In this document: piece after piece, positions 31,851 to 41,141 of the stretch
Position numbering within the stretch: the first letter of the stretch is position 1
Layout of the letters: each line of letters begins with the position of its first letter
Source of the DNA: Cyclobacteriaceae bacterium
Lineage (GTDB): Bacteria > Bacteroidota > Bacteroidia > Cytophagales > Cyclobacteriaceae
Assembly (NCBI GenBank): GCA_028278225.1
Contig: JANQEU010000069.1
Location: 248,001-312,000, forward strand
Direction: 5' to 3'
DNA: 64,000 nucleotides
Position numbers and translations under genes: made by a program
Notes under the pieces: generated by a model
What the model was told of the DNA's origin: nothing
Seen by the model: only the letters and a program-made list of their open reading frames with translations
Database searches by the model: none

Positions 31851-33740
31851 ATGCAAGAAAAAGGTACCATTTCCATACACACAGAGAACATTTTCCCGAT
31901 CATCAAAAAGTTTCTCTACTCAGATCATGAGATATTTTTAAGAGAGCTGATCTCCAACGCAGTGGACGCCACCCAAAAGATCAAAAGACTCGCATCACTT
32001 GGTGAGTATTCAGGCGAACTTGGTGATGTGACGGTGGAAGTAAAGGTTGACAAGAAGAAAAAGACAATTACGGTTTCCGATAAGGGGATTGGCATGACAG
32101 CTGAGGAAGTCAAAAAATATATAAACCAAATTGCGTTCTCAGGTGCCACGGAATTCCTCGAGAAGTACAAAGACAAAGGTGAAGACCAGCAGATCATCGG
32201 TCATTTCGGACTTGGGTTCTATTCATCATTTATGGTCGCCAAAAAAGTGGAGATCATAACCAGATCTTTTCAGGAGGATGCGGAAGCGGCAAAATGGATC
32301 GGTGAAGGAAACACCGAATTTGAAATTGCACCAACAAAGAAAAAAGAACGGGGAACCGATGTAATTCTTCATATTGACAAGGATTCGGAAGAGTTTCTGG
32401 AAGACCATCGAATACAGGGAATACTCAACAAGTACGCCAAATTTCTACCGGTTCCCATCAAATTTGGAACAAAAGAAGAGAGTGTGGAGGATGGAAAAGA
32501 CAAGGATGATAAGCCCAAGTACAAAACCGTCAAAAAGGACAATATCGTTAATGATACCGATCCAATATGGACAAAGTCACCTAACGACCTGAAAGACGAA
32601 GACTATTTAAAATTCTATAAGGATCTTTACCCTTTCTCCGAGGAACCGCTTTTCTGGATCCACCTCAACGTAGATTATCCATTCAACCTGACAGGTATCT
32701 TATATTTCCCCAAGCTCAAAAAGGACTTTGAGTTACAGCGAAACAAAATTCAACTGTATAGCAGACAGGTATTTATCACGGATGAAGTCAAAGATGTGGT
32801 TCCCGAGTTCCTTCAACTGCTTCACGGCGTAATCGATTCACCGGATATTCCGCTGAATGTCTCACGAAGCTATTTGCAGTCAGATGCCAATGTCAAAAAG
32901 ATCAATGGATACATCACTAAAAAAGTTGCCGACAAACTGGCTGAACTTTTCAAAAAAGACAGAAAATCTTTTGAAAGCAAGTGGTCGGATATTGGAATTT
33001 TTGTGAAATACGGGATGATCTCCGAGGAAAAATTTCATGAAAAAGCCAAGGACTTTGCCCTTTTGAAAAATGTTGAAGGCAATTTCTTTACAATTGAAGC
33101 ATACAAGGAAAAAGTGAAGGCCAATCAAACCAACAAGGACAAGCAAATTGTAATGCTTTATACCTCGGATGAAAAACAACAACATACCTACCTTGAAGCT
33201 GCGCAAAAGAGGGAATATGACATCCTGATCCTTAATGAAGCATTGGACAGTCATTTTATCAATCATGTCGAGCAGAAGTTTGAGGTAACATTTAAGCGAA
33301 TCGATGCGGATGTCGTCGATAAGCTGATTGACAAAGGTGAAGACAAGGAATCTGTTTTAACAGAAAAGGAGAAGGACACCATCAAACAGATATTTGAAGA
33401 CGCTGTCAATGACAAAAATAATATAGTGACTATTGAGTCAATGGCAACTGATGACTTCCCGGTAACGGTTACGCTTCCGGAATTCCTGCGACGGATGAAA
33501 GATATGCAGGCTTTGGGTGGCGGCGGACCTATGATGTTTGGAGAGATGCCGGTAAATCTGTCAGTTACGATCAATGGGAACCACTCAATGGTAAGAAAGA
33601 TCCTGAATGCTAAGAAAAAAGCCGACAAGGTTTCACTGGCAAAACAAGCCTATGACCTTGCCTTATTATCGCAAGGTATGCTGATGGGTCAGGATCTTAC
33701 CAGCTTTATAAAGCGCAGTGTGGATATTGCGTCAGAATAG
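31851..33740 (+). CDS. htpG: Chaperone HtpG (bacterial Hsp90)
   Basis: A 629-residue ATP-dependent dimeric chaperone. The GHKL ATPase landmarks are all present: LRELISNAVDATQKIK with the metal-binding Asn and catalytic Glu, VSDKGIGMT, and IGHFGLGFYSSFMVAKKVEI. The middle domain has the catalytic-loop Arg region (LNVSRSYLQSD), and the C-terminal dimerisation helices end with LLSQGMLMGQDLTSFIKR. Length equals the usual HtpG. It has its own promoter and terminator. Confidence 0.97.
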   Translation: MQEKGTISIHTENIFPIIKKFLYSDHEIFLRELISNAVDATQKIKRLASLGEYSGELGDVTVEVKVDKKKKTITVSDKGIGMTAEEVKKYINQIAFSGATEFLEKYKDKGEDQQIIGHFGLGFYSSFMVAKKVEIITRSFQEDAEAAKWIGEGNTEFEIAPTKKKERGTDVILHIDKDSEEFLEDHRIQGILNKYAKFLPVPIKFGTKEESVEDGKDKDDKPKYKTVKKDNIVNDTDPIWTKSPNDLKDEDYLKFYKDLYPFSEEPLFWIHLNVDYPFNLTGILYFPKLKKDFELQRNKIQLYSRQVFITDEVKDVVPEFLQLLHGVIDSPDIPLNVSRSYLQSDANVKKINGYITKKVADKLAELFKKDRKSFESKWSDIGIFVKYGMISEEKFHEKAKDFALLKNVEGNFFTIEAYKEKVKANQTNKDKQIVMLYTSDEKQQHTYLEAAQKREYDILILNEALDSHFINHVEQKFEVTFKRIDADVVDKLIDKGEDKESVLTEKEKDTIKQIFEDAVNDKNNIVTIESMATDDFPVTVTLPEFLRRMKDMQALGGGGPMMFGEMPVNLSVTINGNHSMVRKILNAKKKADKVSLAKQAYDLALLSQGMLMGQDLTSFIKRSVDIASE

Positions 33741-33776
33741 TAAATACTGCAATAGAAAATTGATATGTCAGAAAAC

Positions 33777-33802
33777 AAGGATTCTTATTGAGTCCTTTTT
33801 TT
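33777..33802 (+). terminator. Terminator of htpG
   Basis: Stem AAGGATTC (33777-33784) / GAGTCCTT (33790-33797), 8 bp with one T-G wobble, loop TTATT, followed by TTTTT. It starts 37 bp after the htpG stop. Confidence 0.72.
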
Positions 33803-33836
33803 ATAATTTTAGTTCGGGCATAGACGTTTAATTTTT

Positions 33837-34697
33837 GTGAAACTCCATGTGCGCTTAGTAATCTTTCTTTTCGTTTTGTTAACCGGACTCAAATCGAAAG
33901 GTCAGGAGGATGCCATTGCCAACCTGTTCAAGGTCGATTATGAGACTCCTTTGACGATCGAACTGAAGAAGGCCAGTGAATCTGATGAAGAACCTATTGA
34001 GCCCGTTCAGAAAAAAGAGAGGAAGAAAAATCCAAAGATCTTCTATGGTATTAAAACCAAGCGAGGTTTCACAAAAACCGGATTTGGGAAAAATACTGTG
34101 GTAGAACTTTTTCACTATCTAAAGTACAAGGATTTTGAAGGGCCGGGAAAATACGTCAGGGACTTTTACTACTATGACTTTAAGAAGAAAAAAATTCTCA
34201 ATTCCCTGAATGTCGGCGATCCGAAGAATGTAGGGGTCATGCATGGACATTATGTGAAAAAAATGGGTGAACAGATCCTGGAGGAAGGTTATTTCTACAA
34301 AGGCATGAAACACCGCAGATGGGTGCGCCTCAATCGGCACGATATCCTGTTTGACAAAAAAGTATACTGGAAAGGATGGCCTGAGCAATCCTTACTTGCA
34401 TTCTACGATTATAAAAAGGAGATATTGAAGGAAGCCATACCTGTGCATTTCGGTGAGCGGGAGGGTACATATTATGCATTTCACGAAAATGGTGTTGTGG
34501 CGGTAAGCGGGGAATACAAGTATGACAAAAGGATTGGCATTTGGAGGGAGTACTATCCTAACCGCAGACTGAAGAGGGAGATATCCTATCCCGAAGATCC
34601 CTACGATTTTGGAAAGAAAACTTACATTTCCAAGGAATGGGATGAAAGCGGAAACCTGATTTATGATCGCAATTCTTTTCTTAGTGGCTCACATTAG
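33837..34697 (+). CDS. Exported MORN-variant (YwqK-like) repeat protein
   Basis: A 286-residue protein starting at GTG 33837, which gives a good signal peptide (MKLHVRLVIFLFVLLTGLKSKGQ); no ATG is available upstream in frame. The middle has a KKERKKNPK basic patch. The C-terminus has MORN-like beta-hairpin repeats (GVMHGHYVKKMGEQILEEGY, REGTYYAFHENGVVAVSGEY, RIGIWREYYPNRRLKREISY) of the kind found in YwqK proteins. Function of these secreted repeats is unknown. It overlaps the convergent acyltransferase by 17 bp. Confidence 0.8.
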   Translation: MKLHVRLVIFLFVLLTGLKSKGQEDAIANLFKVDYETPLTIELKKASESDEEPIEPVQKKERKKNPKIFYGIKTKRGFTKTGFGKNTVVELFHYLKYKDFEGPGKYVRDFYYYDFKKKKILNSLNVGDPKNVGVMHGHYVKKMGEQILEEGYFYKGMKHRRWVRLNRHDILFDKKVYWKGWPEQSLLAFYDYKKEILKEAIPVHFGEREGTYYAFHENGVVAVSGEYKYDKRIGIWREYYPNRRLKREISYPEDPYDFGKKTYISKEWDESGNLIYDRNSFLSGSH

Positions 34698-35736
34698 AAA
34701 GGCGGATCAACCACTGACGAATAATCAGCATTACAAAGGAAACACCAAAACATAATAACCCTATCCGCCAATCCCAGATCACAGTCGTGACCACAAACAG
34801 GAGTATCCACCAGAAAGGAATAATGAACAACGCGGATACCCATTTCATTGAACCGTAGAAGACAATATCCTTAATTGGTGATAAGACCCGTTGAAGTATC
34901 CACAGGGGGAGGAAGTTAAATATCCCCAGGAGTCGTCCCAGTGCTAACAGAACCGGAACCGGTTTTGCCGGGTTTTTGAGTCCGTTGTCATTCAGTAGTT
35001 TGTTCCTAAACTCAGCGTATGGCATGTTTTCGTTACGCCTGTTTATCAATATTTTCCTTTTCTCATAATCTTCGTCATTGTCCGGCAAGATCATACATTC
35101 TCTCATTCCCGCGCTGATATCAGACTTTAATTGATTGATCGCTTTCGCCGGATGCTCATCATAACTTTCGAGATAATCCCTAACCCTGATCGGAGTGCCA
35201 TAAACGATGGAAAGCTTGTGAAAAGGCCTTTGGTGATGGTAGTAGTTGATGCCTATTGGCACAACATACACGTCCCTGTCGGGCATTGCCTCCTGTGATT
35301 CCAGTGACATCCTCGAACTGCCTTTAGAAAGGTTTCGGAGAGGGTATTCATTACTGTGATTTGCTTCGGAGAAAATCAATATCCCCTCGTTTTTCCTGAG
35401 GCGGTTCCTGACCACCTCGAACACCTCTTCATTTTTGGCGAGCTTATCATAACCATCCTGCATCCTGTATATCGGCTGCATCTGCAGGGCGGTCATAAAC
35501 CACATACCTGCATGACTGCCAAAGACATCTGACCTGGTAAGTGACGTAATTTTTACCGGGGATGTTGCGCCAATCAACAGTGCATCCATAAAGGAATTTT
35601 GATGATTGCATGAATAGATTATGGGATTACCAAGGGGCAACCCCTTTCGACCTATTATTTCAGGTCTCCAGAAAAACAGCATCCTCACCAGATCCATATA
35701 ATGCCTCATGAAGAAGTAGAAAGCATTTTTCATCAT
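34681..35736 (-). CDS. 1-acyl-sn-glycerol-3-phosphate acyltransferase-like protein (PlsC family)
   Basis: A 351-residue acyltransferase predicted to move a fatty acyl group onto a glycerophosphate or related lipid at the inner membrane. The catalytic motif is NHQNSFMD, with five residues between His and Asp, the spacing of the NHPNSFLD subgroup rather than classical HX4D. The phosphate-binding motif appears as GILIFSEANHSNEYPLR (Glu kept, Gly replaced by Ala) and is followed by VVPIGINYYH. Two C-terminal hydrophobic segments anchor it. Its start overlaps the stop of the symporter-like gene (ATGA), so both come from one operon. Confidence 0.88.
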   Translation of the reverse strand: MMKNAFYFFMRHYMDLVRMLFFWRPEIIGRKGLPLGNPIIYSCNHQNSFMDALLIGATSPVKITSLTRSDVFGSHAGMWFMTALQMQPIYRMQDGYDKLAKNEEVFEVVRNRLRKNEGILIFSEANHSNEYPLRNLSKGSSRMSLESQEAMPDRDVYVVPIGINYYHHQRPFHKLSIVYGTPIRVRDYLESYDEHPAKAINQLKSDISAGMRECMILPDNDEDYEKRKILINRRNENMPYAEFRNKLLNDNGLKNPAKPVPVLLALGRLLGIFNFLPLWILQRVLSPIKDIVFYGSMKWVSALFIIPFWWILLFVVTTVIWDWRIGLLCFGVSFVMLIIRQWLIRLSNVSH

Positions 35737-36641
35737 GTAGTAACGGCAAGTTTTTTACGGTTCCACCATGAGGCAAGGGAAAGCCCGGAAATGATATGCC
35801 ATATACCCCACCAGGCAGCTACAAGTGCCATTCCCCCCATTCCATCAAAAAAATTAAAAATAAGTACCAGTCCCAGTGCGGAATTTTGGATACCTGTTTC
35901 AATCGCCAGCGTTCTGCGGTCGGAAGAAGGTAATCCAAATAATCTTCCCAAATTGTACCCTGTTGAAAGGGCGACCAGGTTGTGCAGGAAAACAAGTATG
36001 ATCACTAAATGGATGTGGTTGATGAAGTTGTCATAATTTGCAATGAACATGACAATCACAAATCCGAAAAATATGACAATTGATATCGTCTGCATTATAG
36101 GTCTTAGAAAATTAGCTATTCGTGGAAAATAATGCCTGGTCGTCATACCCAGTATGATAGGGACCCCAAGGATCGTAACAATCACCCTGAACACATCTAG
36201 TACGTCCAAACTTACTACTCGCAAGATATCATTCGTGGGGCCATACAAAGATCCCCAAAACGCCAGGTTGAACGGGGTCATGAAGATGGCTAAAACGCTT
36301 GCGAATGCGGTCAAACAAACCGACAACGCAATGTTGGCTTTCGCCAAAGAAGACATAAAATTAGATATGTTCCCTCCCGGACAGGCAGCAACCATGATCA
36401 TCCCCAGCGCAACGCTCGCTGATGGTTTTAGTATAGCGATAAGTAAAAAAGTAAGAAGAGGTAATGCAAGAAACTGTGAGAAAACTCCAATCACTGCTCC
36501 TTTCGGATTAGATAAGACCAGTTTGAAATCGTTGAAAGTAAGGTTAAGCGCCACCCCGTACATAATAAATCCCAGAATAAAGTTTAGAAGAAGCAGGTTG
36601 TCCTGGTTCATATTAATCTTGATAGCATCGATTTCGCTCAT
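35733..36641 (-). CDS. Bile acid:sodium symporter family (BASS/ASBT) transporter
   Basis: A 302-residue protein with about nine or ten hydrophobic helices. The start at 36641 (MSEIDAIKINMNQDN) is chosen because an in-frame ATG at 36755 would add a non-conserved tail that overlaps the divergent gene. Signature regions are ALGMIMVAACPGGNISNFMS, where the crossing TM4 and sodium site lie in ASBT homologues, and ETGIQNSALGLVLIF for TM9. Bacterial members carry pantoate, organic acids or other anions; the substrate here is not readable. It is translationally coupled to the acyltransferase downstream. Confidence 0.9.
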   Translation of the reverse strand: MSEIDAIKINMNQDNLLLLNFILGFIMYGVALNLTFNDFKLVLSNPKGAVIGVFSQFLALPLLTFLLIAILKPSASVALGMIMVAACPGGNISNFMSSLAKANIALSVCLTAFASVLAIFMTPFNLAFWGSLYGPTNDILRVVSLDVLDVFRVIVTILGVPIILGMTTRHYFPRIANFLRPIMQTISIVIFFGFVIVMFIANYDNFINHIHLVIILVFLHNLVALSTGYNLGRLFGLPSSDRRTLAIETGIQNSALGLVLIFNFFDGMGGMALVAAWWGIWHIISGLSLASWWNRKKLAVTT

Positions 36642-36743
36642 ATAAAGAAGGTCTTTTTGGCGGTAAAACTGCAAAGAAATAAACAAGGTATCAATAATTG
36701 CTTTTTTGACGTATATTTTGGTATACAGCTTCCCATTGATTTC

Positions 36744-37874
36744 ATGAAAATCCATTGTGCCAGATGTATCGTGATCATGGTTGCGTTCAGCAGCTTATCC
36801 TGCACAAGTGATGAAGAGGACCAATCCGTAACCATTTCAGATCAGTCATTCAACGTCATAGAAAATGCTGAAATGGATACCTACATTGGAGAATTGGTCA
36901 CTGCTTTTAACGGTAAAAAGCAATTACATTTTGTAATGAATGAGGGAAATGTTGATGACGCATTCAGGATTGATCATAATGGTACTATTTCTGTCAATAA
37001 CCCTGTCGCGATAGATTATGAGATCAATCCGCAATTTACACTGGACGTAAGCGCATTTAATGGAAATGCCCGGGATGACGCCATAGTAGAGATCTTTGTT
37101 CGGGACATTCCATCCCCGGTATTCAACAAATTGTTTTTTACAATCACTGAAGATGCAAAAAATGGAGACGTAGTCGGAACAATTGAGGTGACCAGTCTGG
37201 CAACGGATGAAATTCAATTGGAATTCGCCTCAGGGAATGAGAATGCAGTTTTTTCTTTGGGTAACAATGACGAGCTGATTCTTGAAAAAAGAGACGAACT
37301 TAATTTCACAGATCGGTATCTACACCTTGGAATAATTGCAGAGGCAGCCACGGAGGTAAGTGATGGAGTTATCGCTGTCGACCTGATCAGCAAAGATGAC
37401 CAAAGTGTTCTGCTTGACGCTATGAAATATGCCATCAGAGACGGGGTGATTGAAGACTTTGGCATTAATGATTTGCATTACAATTATGACTTTACAATCG
37501 TAAATCAGGAGGTGCAAATAATTGATGGTGAAATAGATATCAATAACTTAAATGTGGGTGTTTTTGCAGAACTCTATTCTCCTGATACCGTCTTTCTCAC
37601 AGGAACCTATGTATTTATGGATAAGGATGATCCGGAATTTTCCATTGAGATCATAGACAGGAAATACTTCACACATGCCCTTTTATTCCTGGACAAAGAC
37701 AATAATCATCAACTGAACGATTTGACGGAGATGTACTTTGCAGAAGGGGGATCCATCAGAATTGATAAGATCGGCCATCAATATCGCATGTCTTGTGAGC
37801 TTACTCTCGAAAATGAAAAATCCCTCACAGGGTCCTATGAGAGTGATTTTCTTTATTTCGACAAAAGGAACTAA
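36744..37874 (+). CDS. Lipoprotein with cadherin-like repeats
   Basis: The start at 36744 is preferred because MKIHCARCIVIMVAFSSLSC forms a lipoprotein signal ending in LSSLSC; an in-frame ATG at 36657 would precede it by 29 residues. The mature 357 residues contain two cadherin-like beta-sandwich repeats (SFNVIENAEMDTYIGELV with DAFRIDHNGTISVNNPVAID, then FFTITEDAKNGDVVGTIEV with AVFSLGNNDELILEKRDELN). A C-terminal domain of unknown type with a D-K-D-N-N-H Ca-binding-like loop follows. It is probably a surface lipoprotein. It is convergent with the DUF4097 operon, 9 bp apart. Confidence 0.78.
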   Translation: MKIHCARCIVIMVAFSSLSCTSDEEDQSVTISDQSFNVIENAEMDTYIGELVTAFNGKKQLHFVMNEGNVDDAFRIDHNGTISVNNPVAIDYEINPQFTLDVSAFNGNARDDAIVEIFVRDIPSPVFNKLFFTITEDAKNGDVVGTIEVTSLATDEIQLEFASGNENAVFSLGNNDELILEKRDELNFTDRYLHLGIIAEAATEVSDGVIAVDLISKDDQSVLLDAMKYAIRDGVIEDFGINDLHYNYDFTIVNQEVQIIDGEIDINNLNVGVFAELYSPDTVFLTGTYVFMDKDDPEFSIEIIDRKYFTHALLFLDKDNNHQLNDLTEMYFAEGGSIRIDKIGHQYRMSCELTLENEKSLTGSYESDFLYFDKRN

Positions 37875-37883
37875 GAGGGGTTA

Positions 37884-38690
37884 TTAATTTCCCTTGCGGA
37901 TAATAATATCTCCGTGCATGTTCTTGAATGTATACTCCGGGCCGCCTCCGTTGATCCTGCCTACTACAAATGAATTAATCGAGACTTCATATTCACCATC
38001 GTCCGTATTTTTGACCTCCTCCCTGGCTGTTTCCGTATCCATATCAAAATCACTATAAATATCGCCACGATCCGATTTCATTCTTGCCGTAACCGCGGCA
38101 TCCGAAGGAAGTGTAACATCCACATCACCATTAAGCGTGACAAATGACATCTGTGCCTCGGTGTTGATCTGATTGAGGCGCACTTCTATTGCTCCGTTAA
38201 CGGTATTTGCTAATACCGAGCCCTCTATTTCGGTCATTTTTATCGGCCCGTTTACATTCGATACCTCCATTGCTCCCTTCACATTAGTCACTGAAATATC
38301 TCCATAGACCGTACTAATGCCAAGATCAAAATTAAATGGTACGGATATCGTGAGATCTGTTCGTCTTTTCCAGCTTTCGGTGTTGATTTCCACTTCGTTA
38401 TCATCTTCCCTTGCGGTGATCTCTACCGGATTTGACTGAATACGCTTCATACCGGGAGGTGGAGTTTTCCCGCTTCTGTCTTTACTTCTGGATTTCACTT
38501 CAGCCAGTACCAATACCTCCTGACCATTGTAACCTTTTACAATGATATCCCCATTCACCTGCCCAACTTTCAAAATACCTTCCGCTCCGGGGTTAGAAAG
38601 CGGAATTGTGAATTCTTCTTTAAAATCCTCCTGGCCGTAAACCAAAATTGCGCTTGCAATAAATCCCAATAATATAAATGCTCTTTTCAT
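37884..38690 (-). CDS. Exported DUF4097-type adhesin-like protein (second copy)
   Basis: A 268-residue secreted protein (signal MKRAFILLGFIASAILVYGQ) made of a right-handed beta-solenoid-like DUF4097/DUF4098 domain. Recurrent V-x-G-D-I/V-x-V strands are visible (VNGDIIVKGYNG, YGDISVTNVKGAMEVSNVNG, LNGDVDVTLPSDA, MHGDIIIRKG). It lies 2 bp after a paralogue in a sigma/anti-sigma operon, so it is probably an output gene of that envelope regulon. Confidence 0.86.
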   Translation of the reverse strand: MKRAFILLGFIASAILVYGQEDFKEEFTIPLSNPGAEGILKVGQVNGDIIVKGYNGQEVLVLAEVKSRSKDRSGKTPPPGMKRIQSNPVEITAREDDNEVEINTESWKRRTDLTISVPFNFDLGISTVYGDISVTNVKGAMEVSNVNGPIKMTEIEGSVLANTVNGAIEVRLNQINTEAQMSFVTLNGDVDVTLPSDAAVTARMKSDRGDIYSDFDMDTETAREEVKNTDDGEYEVSINSFVVGRINGGGPEYTFKNMHGDIIIRKGN

Positions 38691-38692
38691 TT

Positions 38693-39550
38693 CTATTTCA
38701 TTTTTAAATACATATTTCCATTCAGAGTTTCAATCTTTATTTCAGGTCCGCCTGATCCGATACGGATCCCGGTCTTTTCATTGATCTTATATACCGTCCC
38801 TCTCCTACTGCTTTTCTCACTTTTCACAACGACTGGTTTCAGATACTCAAAATTGTAGGAAGAGAAAAGTTCACCATTCATTGATTTGGAATATACCGAT
38901 GCGTTCAGATTTGGCTGCATTTTCAATATGATATCTCCATTTATTGAATGGAAATACCCATTCCGGGTAGGATTCTGTGAGTAGGTGACCGTGACATCAC
39001 CATTAACAGTACTGGCAACTTTCACTTCCATGGCCTCCTCAATTTCGATACTGCCATTCACATTGTTTGCCCGTATTACACCTTCGATCCCTCCAATCAA
39101 TACATCTCCGTCATTAACGGTACTGGCCTTGAGGGATGCGCTTCGGGGCACTCCCACTTTGAAGTCGTACCTGTAGCCATAATCCGGACAATCTTCGATC
39201 TGCATACCAACCAGTTCGCCATCTCGCCATCTTTCAACAATAAAAGGAGCCTCCATACCCAATTTTAGCATCTTACCGTCCAATCTTTCCTTCAATGAGA
39301 GTTCACGCATTCCCTTATCCAGATCAGATTGGTTGTCCGCCTTTACCGTTATTTTCAGGTCCACCAGGACCTCATTTTTATCCGTAGCGTAAACCTCCAC
39401 ATCACCGTCGATATTGCTGATCTTGACGGTAAATCCGTCTGACACGGTCACCGGTATGGTCTTGTTGATCCTTTTCTCATCGCGAATACTTTGTGAGTAA
39501 ACACCCGAGGCTACAATGGCCAATCCAAATATTGTAAACAATGTTTTCAT
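38693..39550 (-). CDS. Exported DUF4097-type adhesin-like protein (first copy)
   Basis: A 285-residue secreted protein (signal MKTLFTIFGLAIVASGVYSQ) with the same beta-solenoid pattern as the next gene (SNIDGDVEVYATDKNEVLV, VNDGDVLIGGIEGVIRANNV, VASTVNGDVTVTYS, SINGDIILKM, LNGNMYLKM). It is clearly paralogous to it but diverged. Its start overlaps the end of the anti-sigma gene by 4 nt (ATGA), indicating translational coupling. Confidence 0.86.
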   Translation of the reverse strand: MKTLFTIFGLAIVASGVYSQSIRDEKRINKTIPVTVSDGFTVKISNIDGDVEVYATDKNEVLVDLKITVKADNQSDLDKGMRELSLKERLDGKMLKLGMEAPFIVERWRDGELVGMQIEDCPDYGYRYDFKVGVPRSASLKASTVNDGDVLIGGIEGVIRANNVNGSIEIEEAMEVKVASTVNGDVTVTYSQNPTRNGYFHSINGDIILKMQPNLNASVYSKSMNGELFSSYNFEYLKPVVVKSEKSSRRGTVYKINEKTGIRIGSGGPEIKIETLNGNMYLKMK

Positions 39551-40371
39551 ATTTGCTGTAGTTTTTCAACAGTTAGTTGCAGCTTTTCTTTGACAACTTC
39601 ATTTAATTCAGGTTTAGCCAGCAGCTTTTCGAACTCATCTATCGCCGACTTTTCACGCAAAATCAGCATTGCGTCTGCAATTGCTGCCTGGATCAATGGT
39701 GAATCCTGCAAAGAGATTGATTTCACCAATACTGATCTTGCCTCAGAGTAATCCCAATATTTCATGAGGGATTCCAGTGCCGCTAATCGCACATTTAAAT
39801 TCTCATCCCTGTTTAATGTCTCCGCCAAAACCTCAATTACCCTAAGATCCGCTGAAGGCAAATCGCCTGCAAGACTGACAGCCCTTATTCTTTCCTGGGC
39901 TTTCGGCTGCTCGATGAGGGTTAGCATCATCATCTTTTTCATCTCCTGCACCTCGGTACTTAATTCGGCCAGTTGCCTGTCTTCTTTGGTATCCGGTATC
40001 ACAAACCAGCCCAGCGCGCTTCCTAAAATCAATGACGCCAGCCCAACCCTCCAGCTTCTGGAAACCCAATCCTGAAGAACCGGCAGCCAATTGATGGCAC
40101 TGTTTCTTTCATTGGCAGCCACATACCCCAGGAGCATCGCTTCAAATTTGGCATCCATCCTCTCGCTGGGACCGGGGACCGAAACTTCTCCGAGGTCAGA
40201 CCAAATCTCCTCACTGATCTTCAGCTCTTTTTGAAGCTGCGGATGACCATGCAGGTACTGGAAAAGTTCGCCCTCCTTTTCCCGGTCCAATTCTCCGGTG
40301 AGATAGTCCATCCACCACTCCGTAGCTATTCCATCGTTTAATATCAATTTGTTCATTTTCTTACTGATCAA
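39547..40371 (-). CDS. Anti-sigma-like membrane protein with HEAT-type repeats
   Basis: A 274-residue protein with a cytoplasmic N-terminal region containing WWMDYLTGELDREKEGELFQ, the zf-HC2/anti-sigma-like block without the zinc cysteines. A single transmembrane helix follows (VGLASLILGSALGWFVI, about 110-126), then a coiled segment and HEAT-like helical repeats (NLNVRLAALESLMKYW, SPLIQAAIADAMLILREKSA). It overlaps the sigma factor gene by 11 bp, the standard arrangement for an anti-sigma factor sensing the envelope. The role is inferred from context. Confidence 0.82.
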   Translation of the reverse strand: MISKKMNKLILNDGIATEWWMDYLTGELDREKEGELFQYLHGHPQLQKELKISEEIWSDLGEVSVPGPSERMDAKFEAMLLGYVAANERNSAINWLPVLQDWVSRSWRVGLASLILGSALGWFVIPDTKEDRQLAELSTEVQEMKKMMMLTLIEQPKAQERIRAVSLAGDLPSADLRVIEVLAETLNRDENLNVRLAALESLMKYWDYSEARSVLVKSISLQDSPLIQAAIADAMLILREKSAIDEFEKLLAKPELNEVVKEKLQLTVEKLQQI

Positions 40372-40912
40372 GTCTTACATAAATTGATCTTAATTCCTTC
40401 AAAGTTCTGTGCACCCTTACTTTAACCGCACTTTCAGAAATGCCAAGAAGATTGGCCACCTGTTCATACTTCAGCTTTTGGAACCTCGTCAGCTCCAGAA
40501 GTTCCCGTTTTTCCGGGCTTAGTGATAACAGCGCCTCTTTCAGGTTGTCTATTTCATCTTCCCTGGTCATCCTTAACTCGGTATTGTCTTCATCCACTGT
40601 CTCATAAACTGAATCCTGCATCGACTCCTGGAAAGCATATCTTTTGTTCTTTCTGAAGTGATCGTGGTGAACATTCCTGGCAAGATGAAATGCCCATGTT
40701 TCAAACTTCCCCTCGTCAGAATAGGTATGTCGATACTTAAGCATTCGCATAAACACATTCTGGACGAGATCTTCGCTCGTAGGACCATCATTGGTCATGT
40801 TATAAAAGAATCCGAAAAAGCGCCGGCTGTACCTATGATATAGCAGGCTCATCTTTTCAAGATCCCCTTTTTTCACTTTCAGCATTATCGCATGATCAGC
40901 TAATGAGTCCAA
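40361..40912 (-). CDS. ECF-type RNA polymerase sigma factor
   Basis: A 183-residue sigma-70 of the extracytoplasmic function group. Region 2 is visible as YNMTNDGPTSEDLVQNVFMR and FETWAFHLARNVHHDHFRKN (-10 recognition), and region 4 as LSPEKRELLELTRFQKLKYE then IAxLLGIS-like VANLLGISESAVKVRVHRTL (-35 recognition). It begins the operon sigma, anti-sigma, DUF4097, DUF4097 and probably autoregulates it. The 229-bp region to glgB holds both divergent promoters. Confidence 0.93.
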   Translation of the reverse strand: MDSLADHAIMLKVKKGDLEKMSLLYHRYSRRFFGFFYNMTNDGPTSEDLVQNVFMRMLKYRHTYSDEGKFETWAFHLARNVHHDHFRKNKRYAFQESMQDSVYETVDEDNTELRMTREDEIDNLKEALLSLSPEKRELLELTRFQKLKYEQVANLLGISESAVKVRVHRTLKELRSIYVRLDQ

Positions 40913-41141
40913 TCTGTTTGCTTTTCTACCGGGAGAACTTTGGGTTGTACAGGAAGTTACATGATTATTTAAAAAAAATTGATTGATAGGGCCATCTGAC
41001 TCCCCTCATCAGATTCTTTGGCAAAATTACAATGAATCAGGAGTTTTCTTGAGAACCATTCAAGCATTCTGGCGATAATTAAAATTCTTTTGGCTGCCAT
41101 AGGGTGAAACTATAAATTGCGGCAAAGTAGATCAATGTGAT

